From contig JALVOC010000229.1 of assembly GCA_027032075.1 (NCBI GenBank), positions 124,001 to 188,000 on the forward strand: DNA of 64,000 nt, given 5' to 3'. Positions 53,460-64,000 of this stretch are shown piece by piece (position 1 is the stretch's first letter; each line of letters opens with the position of its first letter). The notes below the pieces were generated by a model that saw nothing but the letters and a program-made list of their open reading frames with translations, did not search any database and was not told the DNA's origin. A program made the translations under genes and the position numbers. This DNA comes from Chromatiales bacterium. GTDB lineage: Bacteria; Pseudomonadota; Gammaproteobacteria; UBA6429; Thiohalophilaceae.

Positions 53460-54668
53460 TCAAATCGCGAGCAGCCGGACGATGAGACGACGGAATTTTC
53501 TGGGAAAGCGCCAGTAGATCCGTACTGCCTTGTCCCGCAAGCCACTGCTGTACCAGAACTTGCCCAGCCTGCCCCAGTTTGAAGGATAGCTGACAAAGGT
53601 TGCAATATTTGCCTTGTGTTGTGACCAATCCAGTTTGTATTCGTCAGCCGGCGGCATGAGATCAAATGTCTCCACGCCATTTTCGAATGCCCATTGCAAA
53701 GCGTTTTCGGTTTCCACTTTTCCAGGTTTGAAAGAGCTGTAACCGATGTCAAAGGATCCAAAATAGCTATAATAATGTTGGTGATGGAGAAAACCAATCT
53801 GGGTGGCAATGACAGTATCATCCAGGCTAAGCACAGCCAGCTTCAACGTGCCTTCCTCCTGGGCCGCGATGGTTGTGTTGACAAGCCAGTTTTCCGCCTC
53901 TGGCCGTTCCAGCAGCCTGCCGTAGGTGTTACGCTTCATCAGCCAGCTCAATTTGAGCCTGATGGATTTTGTAACGATTTGTTCGATCTCCAAGGGATCA
54001 TCGATAAAGCGGTGTTGCAGTTTCCCCTGGACGCGCAAACGCCGGTGTGCGCTACGCAGGTTTCGCCGGAAACTGCGTTTTAACTGTGTATGAAAGGCAT
54101 CCCAATCCTGATATTTTTCCACCGGAATATAGGGTGATGTCGCTGTTTCTTTTAATTTTCCTTTTTTACCGGTGAGAAAGTGTCGTACGACGGCATCTTC
54201 CCGTATTCTTTCCAAATGCAGTATGTCGATACCGCAATCCGTTTTGATGGCATACCAGGCAGCCTCGCACCAATTGTTTTGCTCAGCACCTTCTTCGATT
54301 ACCAGATCACCATACTGGCCAGTTCCGCTTCCAAGCCAGACGCCGACTCGCCACAGGCCTTGTCTGCGTACAACCAGGGGCCAAATGAGCACCAGGCGCC
54401 CGTCCATCCGCACGGTGACAATACGAAGTTCATATCCCGATGGTTCACCCAAATACTTCCACCAGGGCCAGATCCAGCTGAAAGTCTGGAAGAAACCGTG
54501 CCCAGGCGCGCGTTCACAAAGCTTGCGCCATTCCGTTTCGATGCGGCTGAGTGTTGCGGTGTCCCTGATGGTTTCAACGTGGATCCCGGCATTCTGCTGT
54601 GAAGAAGGATCCAGCCCTGTAACCGGAGCCTGACTTGCGGTGGTTTTATGGCGTATTGTTGAGTGCAT
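53460..54668 (-). CDS. FemAB/GNAT-like acyltransferase (BcsL/CelD type)
   Basis: 402 aa. Acetyltransferase_6-type double GNAT fold: FQTFSWIWPWWKYLGEP, FHTQLKRSFRRNLRSAHRRL, YSYFGSFDIGYSSFKPG and NGVETFDLMPPADEYK. Found in many polysaccharide loci, where it transfers an acyl or aminoacyl group. ATG 54668 (MHSTIRH) lies 16 nt after the sulfotransferase gene. Confidence 0.85.
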   Translation of the reverse strand: MHSTIRHKTTASQAPVTGLDPSSQQNAGIHVETIRDTATLSRIETEWRKLCERAPGHGFFQTFSWIWPWWKYLGEPSGYELRIVTVRMDGRLVLIWPLVVRRQGLWRVGVWLGSGTGQYGDLVIEEGAEQNNWCEAAWYAIKTDCGIDILHLERIREDAVVRHFLTGKKGKLKETATSPYIPVEKYQDWDAFHTQLKRSFRRNLRSAHRRLRVQGKLQHRFIDDPLEIEQIVTKSIRLKLSWLMKRNTYGRLLERPEAENWLVNTTIAAQEEGTLKLAVLSLDDTVIATQIGFLHHQHYYSYFGSFDIGYSSFKPGKVETENALQWAFENGVETFDLMPPADEYKLDWSQHKANIATFVSYPSNWGRLGKFWYSSGLRDKAVRIYWRFPRKFRRLIVRLLAI

Positions 54669-54684
54669 CAATCTTGATTTTATA

Positions 54685-55626
54685 TCATGTTTCGTTCTTT
54701 CGCCCGACGCTAAAGGGGAAATGCAGGTATCGGTAACGCACGAGTAAAGGAAAGGCCAGTAAACGCGCGATACGCGCGGCATTTCTGTCAAGCTTGTAAG
54801 TCCAGGTGTCGTCTGGCAGAACTTCTACCACTCCGCACAGAAAACGATCGGGATTACCGCGGACCGAATGGATTGGTCCAAGGTTGATCTCATTTGCATT
54901 TTTGAAAGGTAAGGTTTTTCCTGCGGTCGGCTCAAGCAAGTCCACTGTTTTTTGCAGGGTGTCACGTGGCTGTTTTGCCCAGTCCTCATAATTCAGTCGC
55001 AGGTAGAACATTTTTGATGCAAGTACCTCAGTGAGTAAATTGCGGGCTATCCAGGCCATGATGGTGCGAAATGGTCGATAACGTGGAAGATATTCACGAA
55101 GGGACGGATCCCATTTGTACTTGCTCCAGGAATAGATGACGCCACGTACATCTCGAACAAGATGAATCACATAAACCTGGATGTCCGGAATCTGACTCAG
55201 GATCAAGGCTCTACTGGGAAGTTTGGATGAGTCCACGATGATATCATTACCGGAATGTTTGGCCAAAGAACGATATAATGTGTCAAGGATTTCCTTGTAG
55301 GCATCCAGTTTTTTCCGGAATGTTGCGCTATGCACGCCCGTTAATATCTTGAGGAAATGGCGTGAGTGGTCCACATCGTTTTGCAATTTCAGTATTTTTC
55401 GGGGATCGCCATGTTTGTTGATTACATCGGTGGATACCTGTTTCCAGAATGAACACTCTTTGATCTTTTGTCCGCAAGAACATTTTCCGTCCTCAATGTG
55501 ACCGTGTTCCCATAGTTCGTAGATCTCGTTGAAAGATGAGACATTCTCCAGGGTTCCCAATATCCGATCCAGCAGCGTACTGCCACTTCTGCCTTCTCCG
55601 GAAATATAAATGACTTTAAGAGGCAT
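54685..55626 (-). CDS. sulfotransferase family protein
   Basis: 313 aa. PAPS 5'-phosphosulfate loop ISGEGRSGSTLLDRILG at the N-terminus and 3'-phosphate region IIVDSSKLPSRALIL. It transfers sulfate from PAPS to a sugar or other hydroxyl, probably to the exopolysaccharide. Cys-rich segment KCSCGQKIKEC may bind metal. ATG 55626 starts 23 nt after the aat-like gene. Confidence 0.88.
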   Translation of the reverse strand: MPLKVIYISGEGRSGSTLLDRILGTLENVSSFNEIYELWEHGHIEDGKCSCGQKIKECSFWKQVSTDVINKHGDPRKILKLQNDVDHSRHFLKILTGVHSATFRKKLDAYKEILDTLYRSLAKHSGNDIIVDSSKLPSRALILSQIPDIQVYVIHLVRDVRGVIYSWSKYKWDPSLREYLPRYRPFRTIMAWIARNLLTEVLASKMFYLRLNYEDWAKQPRDTLQKTVDLLEPTAGKTLPFKNANEINLGPIHSVRGNPDRFLCGVVEVLPDDTWTYKLDRNAARIARLLAFPLLVRYRYLHFPFSVGRKNET

Positions 55627-55649
55627 TTTCTGCGCGTTATCAGGTATTA

Positions 55650-56492
55650 TTACTTTTTCATTATATCTGTTGACCAGGCAGCCACATCCAGGTTCTCGTC
55701 TATTTTCCATGGTCCTGCATGACTTGGTTGTTTGCACCATTCGTCAAGCAGTAAAGTAAACTCTCCACGTGAGATCAGATGCGCACCCAGTCTTTCCAAG
55801 TGTTGGGAGTAATGCATACAATCATGGACCCGGTATCCCCAGGAATGCAAGTGACAATTCAGGTAGGCCATGGCAACTTTTGATGTGTCCCGCAGCCGGG
55901 AAAATTGTGAGTCATTAAAAAATACACGACCAATTGATATGCCGAAGATGCCGCCGACCAACTGGTTCTGTTCGTCCCAGATTTCGACCGAGTGAGCATG
56001 ACCCTCTGCGAAAAGTTGGCAATAGACCTTAATCACCTCATCCGTAATCCAGCTAAGCGGGTACTTGTTCTGGCGTGGCTCCTTGCAGGCCGTGATGACG
56101 TCATGAAATGCCTGATCGAAAGTTGCGTGATAGACATTGCGGCGCAGGAGGCGCCGTATATTTTTTTCAACATGCAATTCATCCGGAGAAAGCACCATGC
56201 GAGTGCCTGGTGCCCACCATTTCGTGGGGGGTAAATGGAAAAAAGGAATAATACCCTGGCGATACGCCTCAAGCAGGCGTTGTGCTGTTAATGGAATGCC
56301 GATGGCCAGGAGACCCTCCGGATTCTTCATCGCCTTTTCAACGGGGGGAAAGGGGGTGTCGGGGTCTGGCCGGATCAGCCAATAGCGGATTAGTGCAGCC
56401 CAGAGTGCGGGGAGGGCACGCAGCCGCTGCGGTTTGAGCGGATACAATAGCGCATAGATGAAGCGGGTGATATTTTGCTTGAACCCTGACAT
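55650..56492 (-). CDS. divergent leucyl/phenylalanyl-tRNA-protein transferase-like protein
   Basis: 280 aa. It matches Aat: GLLAIGIPLTAQRLLEAYRQ, FHLPPTKWWAPGTRMVL, YPLSWITDEVIKVYCQLFAE, GHAHSVEIW, VGGIFGISIGRVFF. The usual FGESMFSR segment is FNDSQFSR here, and the N-terminus is longer by about 45 residues. Canonical Aat adds Leu/Phe from tRNA to protein N-termini. Its place between sulfotransferase and flippase genes suggests recruitment to polysaccharide or peptide modification (inference). Confidence 0.82.
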   Translation of the reverse strand: MSGFKQNITRFIYALLYPLKPQRLRALPALWAALIRYWLIRPDPDTPFPPVEKAMKNPEGLLAIGIPLTAQRLLEAYRQGIIPFFHLPPTKWWAPGTRMVLSPDELHVEKNIRRLLRRNVYHATFDQAFHDVITACKEPRQNKYPLSWITDEVIKVYCQLFAEGHAHSVEIWDEQNQLVGGIFGISIGRVFFNDSQFSRLRDTSKVAMAYLNCHLHSWGYRVHDCMHYSQHLERLGAHLISRGEFTLLLDEWCKQPSHAGPWKIDENLDVAAWSTDIMKK

Positions 56493-56751
56493 ATTCGTAT
56501 TGAGGTACCGATTGATGCAAATGGATGAGGTCGCCGCCGGAGTGAAATCCATGATTGTTACCGGAACTCATCGCAGACAACACACAGAGAAAAATGACCA
56601 TTTATTTGTTCATGTATGTCGATATTTCCAACCCTCCTTGAAGCTGGATAGCAGGCATGAGCACCCTTGTATTTAGTGTATATGGTGTTTCGGCTGATTA
56701 AAAGTTGAGGGGTTTACTGCTTTTTACATGTAAACATATAAAAATTAACAG

Positions 56752-58128
56752 TTATTCGGCTGCAACGGCGGGTATTCGTTTTCTGCGTGAAAATATTATT
56801 GCGTTCAGGCCAAGCCGGCGTTTCACCAAAAGCAGTAACCAGACCCGAGTAACAAGAATAGACAGAATCGTGGCGGTCGCAGCACCGCTGAGGCCAAGGT
56901 ACGGGATCAGCATGGCATTCAGCAGAATGTTCAAGGCGCTGGTGCAAGCGAGGACTATGGCTGTTATGTTCTGGTTACCCGTCATATTCAGGAGATGGTC
57001 AATGGGTCCTGTTACTGCTTTTATCAGGTGGCCGATCACCAAGAGCACCAAAACGGGATAGCCAATGGTAAAGGCAGGGCCGAACAAACCGAGGACAGAA
57101 TGGCCAAAGGCAAACAGGAAAATGGAGAAGAGAAGGGATGGCCAGAATATCCATTTCACCACACTGGTCACCAACGCCTGTAAATCCTCTTTCGCATTAT
57201 TCGCATGGAGAGCGGCAAATTTAGGTACCGCCATGGCAGAAATTGCGAAGGCGATGAACCCAACAAGATTTGCGGTGCGGAGTGATGCGAAGTAAATCGC
57301 AATTTCATCGGGTTCAACAAAACCACCAAGCATGATCATGTCTGTATTCGTCAAAACAATCTGGAAGGCGCCGATCAGCATGAAGGGAAGAGATGCACGC
57401 AACCAGTATGACGTGTGATAAACAGCTCGGCTTTGTCTAACGCTTGCCGGAAGACGCCGCCTGAACAACAAGGTTTGCACGGAGACTGTTAGAAGAAACG
57501 AAAGGAAAGCAACAGCCAGCGCAACTGTCCCATTGAGTTTTACCCCAACATAGAAAAGAGCACTCATTGTGATTACGAAAAAGGCAGGTCTGATGATATA
57601 TGAGGGGATATAGGCCAGATTGACCCAACCGAAACCACGTGCCATACCCTCATGGAGGTCCACTAGCGCAAAGAGAGGGAGGAAGGACAGAGCCACATAC
57701 AAGGGATAGATATAATGATTTGGGATGAGTTCGCGATTCAAAAAAATCAGCAATGCACCAACACAGGCAAAACATAATGACGCGGCCATGACGATGCTCC
57801 GGCTGCGGTGGATGATTCCTTTCGCTCGCCACCATCGCTGTTTAGACAGATAAGCCGGAATAAATCTGACGACAGCGCTGTTTAGGCCGAGAGGCGCCAA
57901 AAAGCTCAGCATAGATACCCACACCCAGGCGTAAGCAAAAATGCCGTATTCGAATCCGCCCAGCCAGTGAGCGAGCAATATTTGTAAAATATACGCAATA
58001 CTGGCACCGGCAACACGGATCATTATTACCGAAGCGGCGCTTTTGAGTACGGTATTAATGTGAACACTATCAGTCGTGGAACCCATGATTGCGCTTATAG
58101 CGTCTGGCCTCAGGCCGAATCGTTTCAT
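56752..58128 (-). CDS. Wzx-like polysaccharide flippase (second copy)
   Basis: 458 aa with about 12-14 transmembrane helices. Paralogue of 42832-44190: RVAGASIAYILQILLAHWLG, FAYAWVWVSMLSFLAPLGLN. ATG 58128 (MKRFGLRP) has a GGAGCA ribosome site at 7 nt; longer starts lack one. Two flippases suggest two products or subfunctions. Confidence 0.88.
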   Translation of the reverse strand: MKRFGLRPDAISAIMGSTTDSVHINTVLKSAASVIMIRVAGASIAYILQILLAHWLGGFEYGIFAYAWVWVSMLSFLAPLGLNSAVVRFIPAYLSKQRWWRAKGIIHRSRSIVMAASLCFACVGALLIFLNRELIPNHYIYPLYVALSFLPLFALVDLHEGMARGFGWVNLAYIPSYIIRPAFFVITMSALFYVGVKLNGTVALAVAFLSFLLTVSVQTLLFRRRLPASVRQSRAVYHTSYWLRASLPFMLIGAFQIVLTNTDMIMLGGFVEPDEIAIYFASLRTANLVGFIAFAISAMAVPKFAALHANNAKEDLQALVTSVVKWIFWPSLLFSIFLFAFGHSVLGLFGPAFTIGYPVLVLLVIGHLIKAVTGPIDHLLNMTGNQNITAIVLACTSALNILLNAMLIPYLGLSGAATATILSILVTRVWLLLLVKRRLGLNAIIFSRRKRIPAVAAE

Positions 58129-58429
58129 TACAACTGCTCCCTGATCAGCTGTTCCGTCAACCATAGAGTATTTGGTAACTTTAAATATCGGGTATACTTG
58201 TTCAGGCTGTCCCTCCATAGCTGCAACGGTTACCTGCCGGCAGTGGAGCACATGGGTCAGCTTGACCTCCGTGATAAAAGTAATTATAGACCGATTGAGC
58301 AGGCAGTGGAGATTATTGCCTTGCAATGAAGGAGGTGCAGAGTGGTGTATTCTTTAGCGACTTTCGACAAGCGATGAGATTAACCGTGTTTCCCGTTTAT
58401 GTTGGTATGCATGCGGCAAGCGGTTTTAT

Positions 58430-58456
58430 CCGCCGGTTCGTTAACAAGACCGGCGG
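58430..58456 (-). terminator. hairpin downstream of the lipoprotein gene
   Basis: CCGCCGGT (58430-58437) pairs perfectly with ACCGGCGG (58449-58456). It lies about 20 nt after the stop of the 58476 gene. Little U follows, so strength is uncertain. The rest of 58129-58475 shows nothing else. Confidence 0.45.
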
Positions 58457-58475
58457 GTTTGTATAGAGTGTACGA

Positions 58476-60119
58476 TTATTTTTTGGTCGTAATAAAAACC
58501 GGTGCACCTGCAATGCGAATGGCATTGCCGTCCAGCGACAGTGGTGTTCCCACCGCACTGACCGTCTCAAGAATATCTGCTGGTAATAAGCCGGCTTGCA
58601 AGGCGTCCAACGGGACCAGCCTTTCGTCTCCAGGGTAGACCCAGGCTACCAGAGTATTCTCAGTGGTACCTTCAAACCGGTAAACCCGAATATTGTCTGG
58701 TAACTGTTTTGCGCTAACGGGATTCTTGCCGTTCAGGTGACTGTGCAGGGTGAAATAAGCAGTGTAAACGGGCTTGGGGAATCCCCAATAGTCTCTGATC
58801 CCAAAATGATCCTCGGCATAGTCGCGCGCCATACCCTGATCCATGTAGTTGTACCAAAACATCTTTTCTACACCCAGGTGCAAGGCCAGCACATGTGTCT
58901 TGATGATATAATTGGCCGCTTCTTCGCGGCTCAATCCCTGTACTTCCTCGCCCGAGTCTGGATAACCGAAAAAACCACCAGGATAATTTCCCTGATGTGG
59001 TGCGCCCACCTCGGTATACCAGATTGGCATCTGCACATTGTTCTGCTGCATGAGTGTGCGGATGTTCTGCAGATACCCTGCCATCCATTCTTCCGGGCTC
59101 GGGAAATCCGGCCAAGCATAGGGATGTAAGGAAAGGATGTCAAAATATCCGGCAGCTTTGCTTTGCAGGAATTTTTGCACGGGTCCGGTGCCGAGTTCTG
59201 CGATTTGATAGATAAGTTTGATCCCAGGATTGACGGCATTTGCTGCCTGTCTGACAGCTCTGGCTTTTGCTTCCAGATTGTCCCAGTAATATGGCCGATC
59301 GAACCGTGGCTCAAGATTCTCTTCCAGTCCCAGTTCCCAGTAGAGCACGCTGGGGTCCGCGGCAAAATACTGTCGCATCTTTGTTTCAAGTTCTGTTAGT
59401 TGTGCAGAGGAGATCGGATTACTGTCATTGGAGTCCCATGTATCCCCTAAAACCAGAGGGAGTTCAAGCATACCAAGTCCGCGCCGCCTCTCCATCGCAG
59501 ACAACCACTCTGCCGGGCTGAATGTTTTCCATGTCGCGGTCTTGATCCATACGGGAAGATAAGGATCCTGCATATCGGCATGGACCATGCCGAAGGGAGA
59601 GGCTGCTTCGATGCGTCGCTCCGAGGTTGTTCTCGGTGCCAGAATTGCGAAACCATATTCTCGTGACTCACCCGGCTGGCGGTTTGGCAAAACCGCGGTA
59701 TCATTGTCAGTTTTGAAGACCAGTCCGTAATAACCCACTGTTGTGTCGGGAGACTGGATGGTTTTCAACTCACCGGGGATGAGGAGAACAGGATCACCGA
59801 GTGGCCGCTTACGGAAGTCCTGCCATTGACAATAAATGGCAGCCGCTCCTGCGTGTTCAACTTTTACACTGACGGTAAAGGTTTGTCCTGCCGGGTGCAC
59901 ATGATAGGCTGCATCATCGTATATTTCGATATTTACATTTCCGATCGGTTGATCCGGTGGATTTGGCGGGTTCGGTGGATCCGGGGGATTCGGTGGAGCC
60001 GGTTCCTGTGGTGGATCCGGTTCCTGGCTGGCAGAGGCGGTGCCGGGTTGCCCACCGCCACAACCCGTTATGATCGCAACTGTTGCCAGCAAAGCAAAAA
60101 TGAATTGTCGTTGTGACAT
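58476..60119 (-). CDS. glycoside-hydrolase-like lipoprotein with proline-rich linker
   Basis: 547 aa. Lipobox IITGC with Cys20, then a Pro-rich linker (residues 32-58, repeats of PNPPD) and a beta domain. The C-terminal part resembles a TIM-barrel clan A glycosidase: YWELGLEENLEPRF (acid/base Glu) and IWYTEVGAPHQGN (nucleophile Glu). It is anchored in a membrane and may trim the locus polysaccharide. Confidence 0.78.
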   Translation of the reverse strand: MSQRQFIFALLATVAIITGCGGGQPGTASASQEPDPPQEPAPPNPPDPPNPPNPPDQPIGNVNIEIYDDAAYHVHPAGQTFTVSVKVEHAGAAAIYCQWQDFRKRPLGDPVLLIPGELKTIQSPDTTVGYYGLVFKTDNDTAVLPNRQPGESREYGFAILAPRTTSERRIEAASPFGMVHADMQDPYLPVWIKTATWKTFSPAEWLSAMERRRGLGMLELPLVLGDTWDSNDSNPISSAQLTELETKMRQYFAADPSVLYWELGLEENLEPRFDRPYYWDNLEAKARAVRQAANAVNPGIKLIYQIAELGTGPVQKFLQSKAAGYFDILSLHPYAWPDFPSPEEWMAGYLQNIRTLMQQNNVQMPIWYTEVGAPHQGNYPGGFFGYPDSGEEVQGLSREEAANYIIKTHVLALHLGVEKMFWYNYMDQGMARDYAEDHFGIRDYWGFPKPVYTAYFTLHSHLNGKNPVSAKQLPDNIRVYRFEGTTENTLVAWVYPGDERLVPLDALQAGLLPADILETVSAVGTPLSLDGNAIRIAGAPVFITTKK

Positions 60120-60230
60120 AACGCCTCTCCATGTGCCGACTTGGTAGTAGCAGCACGATGATTATCCCTGTTTATATGGACACCTAGATTGATGAGACAA
60201 TATCTTCAGAAGAGAAGTGCCATATCTGCA

Positions 60231-60340
60231 AGTATATCAATGAATTTAAATCAGAAGCAGTGCGTCGTGTCACAGGAACCAACAAAACCACAGCAGAGGA
60301 TAGACAGAAATGCGTTCGGCGTCACAAACCCGCCAGATAA
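60231..60340 (+). pseudogene. possible IS3-type transposase OrfA fragment
   Basis: The frame reads YINEFKSEAVRRVTGTNK, like the N-terminus of IS3-family OrfA, then a stop at 60338. No start codon or downstream OrfB remains. A TGGACACC sequence lies at 60177-60184, resembling an element end. Confidence 0.35.
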
Positions 60341-60348
60341 ACAGGGCG

Positions 60349-60405
60349 GGTAGCGGAGAACCGTCTTACCAATTTCCAAGTGGACAGCTTTTTCGCAACG
60401 GTTTT
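60349..60405. repeat. truncated type B repeat end
   Basis: GGAGAACCG-TCTTACCAATTT followed by TGGACAGCTTTTTCGC matches the distal arm and terminal repeat of type B elements (compare 62940-62987). The hairpin module and other end are missing. Confidence 0.65.
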
Positions 60406-60542
60406 TAGTATGCAGGCGTAAAATTTTCGATCATTATGAACCGGCGAAATAAATACTCACTGAGACGTGGGATGATCGATAGTTTGATTAATGTCACAGT
60501 TTTTCTTTATATATGGTGTGCGCAGTGATGGCCAGATGAAAA

Positions 60543-62254
<1,712 letters not shown>

Positions 62255-62449
62255 TTATGACACTTTTTTGTAAATCAGCCCCGGGTTCAGCATGACTTCA
62301 TTGTGACCCAACTGGTCGAGCGGACAGCCTTCGCTGTCACAGCGAGCCAAACGGTCGTATGCGTATTTGTAGCCATTACTCTCGATGGTTTCATAAATCG
62401 GTTTGCCCAGGTGTGAACCAATTTTCCGACCCAGGTTAGGCTTTTCCAT
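62255..62449 (-). CDS. small conserved hypothetical protein, 64 aa
   Basis: 64 aa: GRKIGSHLGKPIYETIESNG, YKYAYDRLARCDSEGCPLDQ, NPGLIYKKVS. Two Cys (CDSEGC) could bind metal or form a disulfide. ATG 62449 has AGGAG upstream. Function unknown. Confidence 0.7.
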   Translation of the reverse strand: MEKPNLGRKIGSHLGKPIYETIESNGYKYAYDRLARCDSEGCPLDQLGHNEVMLNPGLIYKKVS

Positions 62450-62596
62450 AATTTTCTCCTGCGTATTTTGCTGATTTAAGGATAAAAATTATATCGGCCC
62501 GCTTGTCTGCGACTTTAATCAAGTCGTCATTTTGAAAAAATCAAGTTGTGAAGTTGTGATCGAGCACACATCAGGAAAAAATCAACGGCCTTTCAC

Positions 62597-62816
62597 TAAA
62601 TAGTTGTGCGAAAAGGGTGTCCATTTTCATCTCTGGCGGTCAGATGCGGCTGTCGAGCTTAGCTGGACGATGTACAGGAGGTACGTGTGTCGTGGCGCAC
62701 AGGGATGTGCGGGAATGGTGGTATTTGCAGCGTATCATTAAAATACCTCTGCCCCTGATGCGAAACCAGAATCTGCCAATAATGTTAAATGATCTGGTAT
62801 TCAGAATACTTATTTA
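62597..62816. repeat. chimeric repeat: type B left end, type A right end
   Basis: Left end 62597-62623 is type B (GTGCGAAAAGGGTGTCCA); right end 62795-62816 is type A (TGGTATTCAGAATACTT). The interior keeps pieces of the module, including GTAC-AGGAG-GTAC (62672-62684) and CGCAC-AGGGAT-GTGCG (62696-62711), but the 29-nt arms are degraded. Confidence 0.85.
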
Positions 62817-62840
62817 GCAGCGATTTCTATACAGCGAGGA

Positions 62841-62995
62841 GCCGGTTCTCCGATAGCCGCTGGCAAGACACGCTGTGAATACTTCCCTGTAAGCTTCGCG
62901 GCAGCTTCCCTGCTGCCGAGAGTCTTGCCATCGGCTAGCGGAGAACCGGCTTGCTAAGAACTAATTGATACCCTTTTTGCGCGGCTATCTATTTA
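62841..62995. repeat. type B repeat element with 29-52-29 module, left end missing
   Basis: Arms 62841-62869 and 62922-62950 pair at 27 of 29 positions; loop exactly 52 nt with CGGCAGC-TTCCCT-GCTGCCG. Right terminal repeat at 62965-62987 (CCCTTTTTGCGCGGCTA). No left terminal repeat is present; it adjoins the chimeric element. Confidence 0.88.
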
Positions 62996-63054
62996 GAGAA
63001 AAAACCGTGGACTGAATTCATGCTGACTGCCTGAATCAACAAGATGGCCAGAAT

Positions 63055-63080
63055 AAAAAAAGCCCCGTGGATAACGGGGC
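63055..63080 (-). terminator. rho-independent terminator of the aconitase gene
   Basis: On the minus strand GCCCCGT, loop TATCC, ACGGGGC, then T7. It lies 24 nt after the stop codon. Confidence 0.9.
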
Positions 63081-63104
63081 ATTTTCGGGTGTGAGCAGGC
63101 CCGT

Positions 63105-64000
<896 letters not shown>

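Overview
The window looks like a chromosome segment of a sulfur-oxidising gammaproteobacterium. The main evidence is a nearly complete oxidative-type dsr operon on the minus strand, in the order dsrA-B-E-F-H-C-M-K-L-J-O-P-N-R (17399 down to 4746). DsrEFH and DsrL are present and no DsrD was seen, which fits reverse-acting Dsr that oxidises stored sulfur. I did not identify the species.

Layout. 1-2300: end of an Atm1-type ABC exporter, an S24-peptidase-like protein and a rhodanese. 2295-4675: a NarXL-like two-component pair directly downstream of dsrR. 4746-17399: the dsr operon. 17893-20582: five plus-strand genes (TauD-like dioxygenase, a 62-aa protein, an orphan Cas6/Cmx6-like RAMP protein, a cysteine-free DsrC paralogue and a 69-aa protein), closed by a strong terminator. 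21002-24474: conserved hypotheticals and a Sel1-repeat protein with a hairpin-rich leader. 24923-29274: an apparent operon of MoxR-type ATPase, HEXXH/VWA protein, DsrS, a hypothetical and glutaredoxin. 29740-33168: a 1142-aa fusion of a molybdopterin oxidoreductase with a complete cysteine desulfurase. 33701-39322: egtD, membrane and M61-peptidase genes, and galE. 39611-60119: an exopolysaccharide locus with Wza/Wzc/Wzy/Wzx-like proteins, an initiating transferase, glycosyltransferase, deacetylase, sulfotransferase, ATP-grasp, FemAB/GNAT-like and Leu/Phe-tRNA-transferase-like proteins, and a glycoside-hydrolase-like lipoprotein. 60543-64000: purB, a small protein and the 3' part of an aconitase gene.

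How the parts work together. DsrEFH and DsrC relay sulfur to DsrAB with DsrL; DsrMKJOP links DsrC thiol/disulfide chemistry to the membrane electron chain; DsrN amidates sirohaem. DsrS, glutaredoxin, the rhodanese, the DsrC paralogue and the fused cysteine desulfurase extend a theme of protein-bound sulfur handling over the first 33 kb.

A dispersed repeat family is scattered through the window. Three copies share an exact geometry: two 29-nt inverted arms around a 52-nt loop. Arm sequence differs between types while complementarity is kept. One strand of the loop folds into mini-hairpins that expose GGA in the loop and closely match the CsrA/RsmA consensus. The same module is carried between two unrelated kinds of terminal inverted repeat. 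This family, the Mo-enzyme/desulfurase fusion and the orphan Cas6-like/DsrC-like gene group are the most unusual contents.
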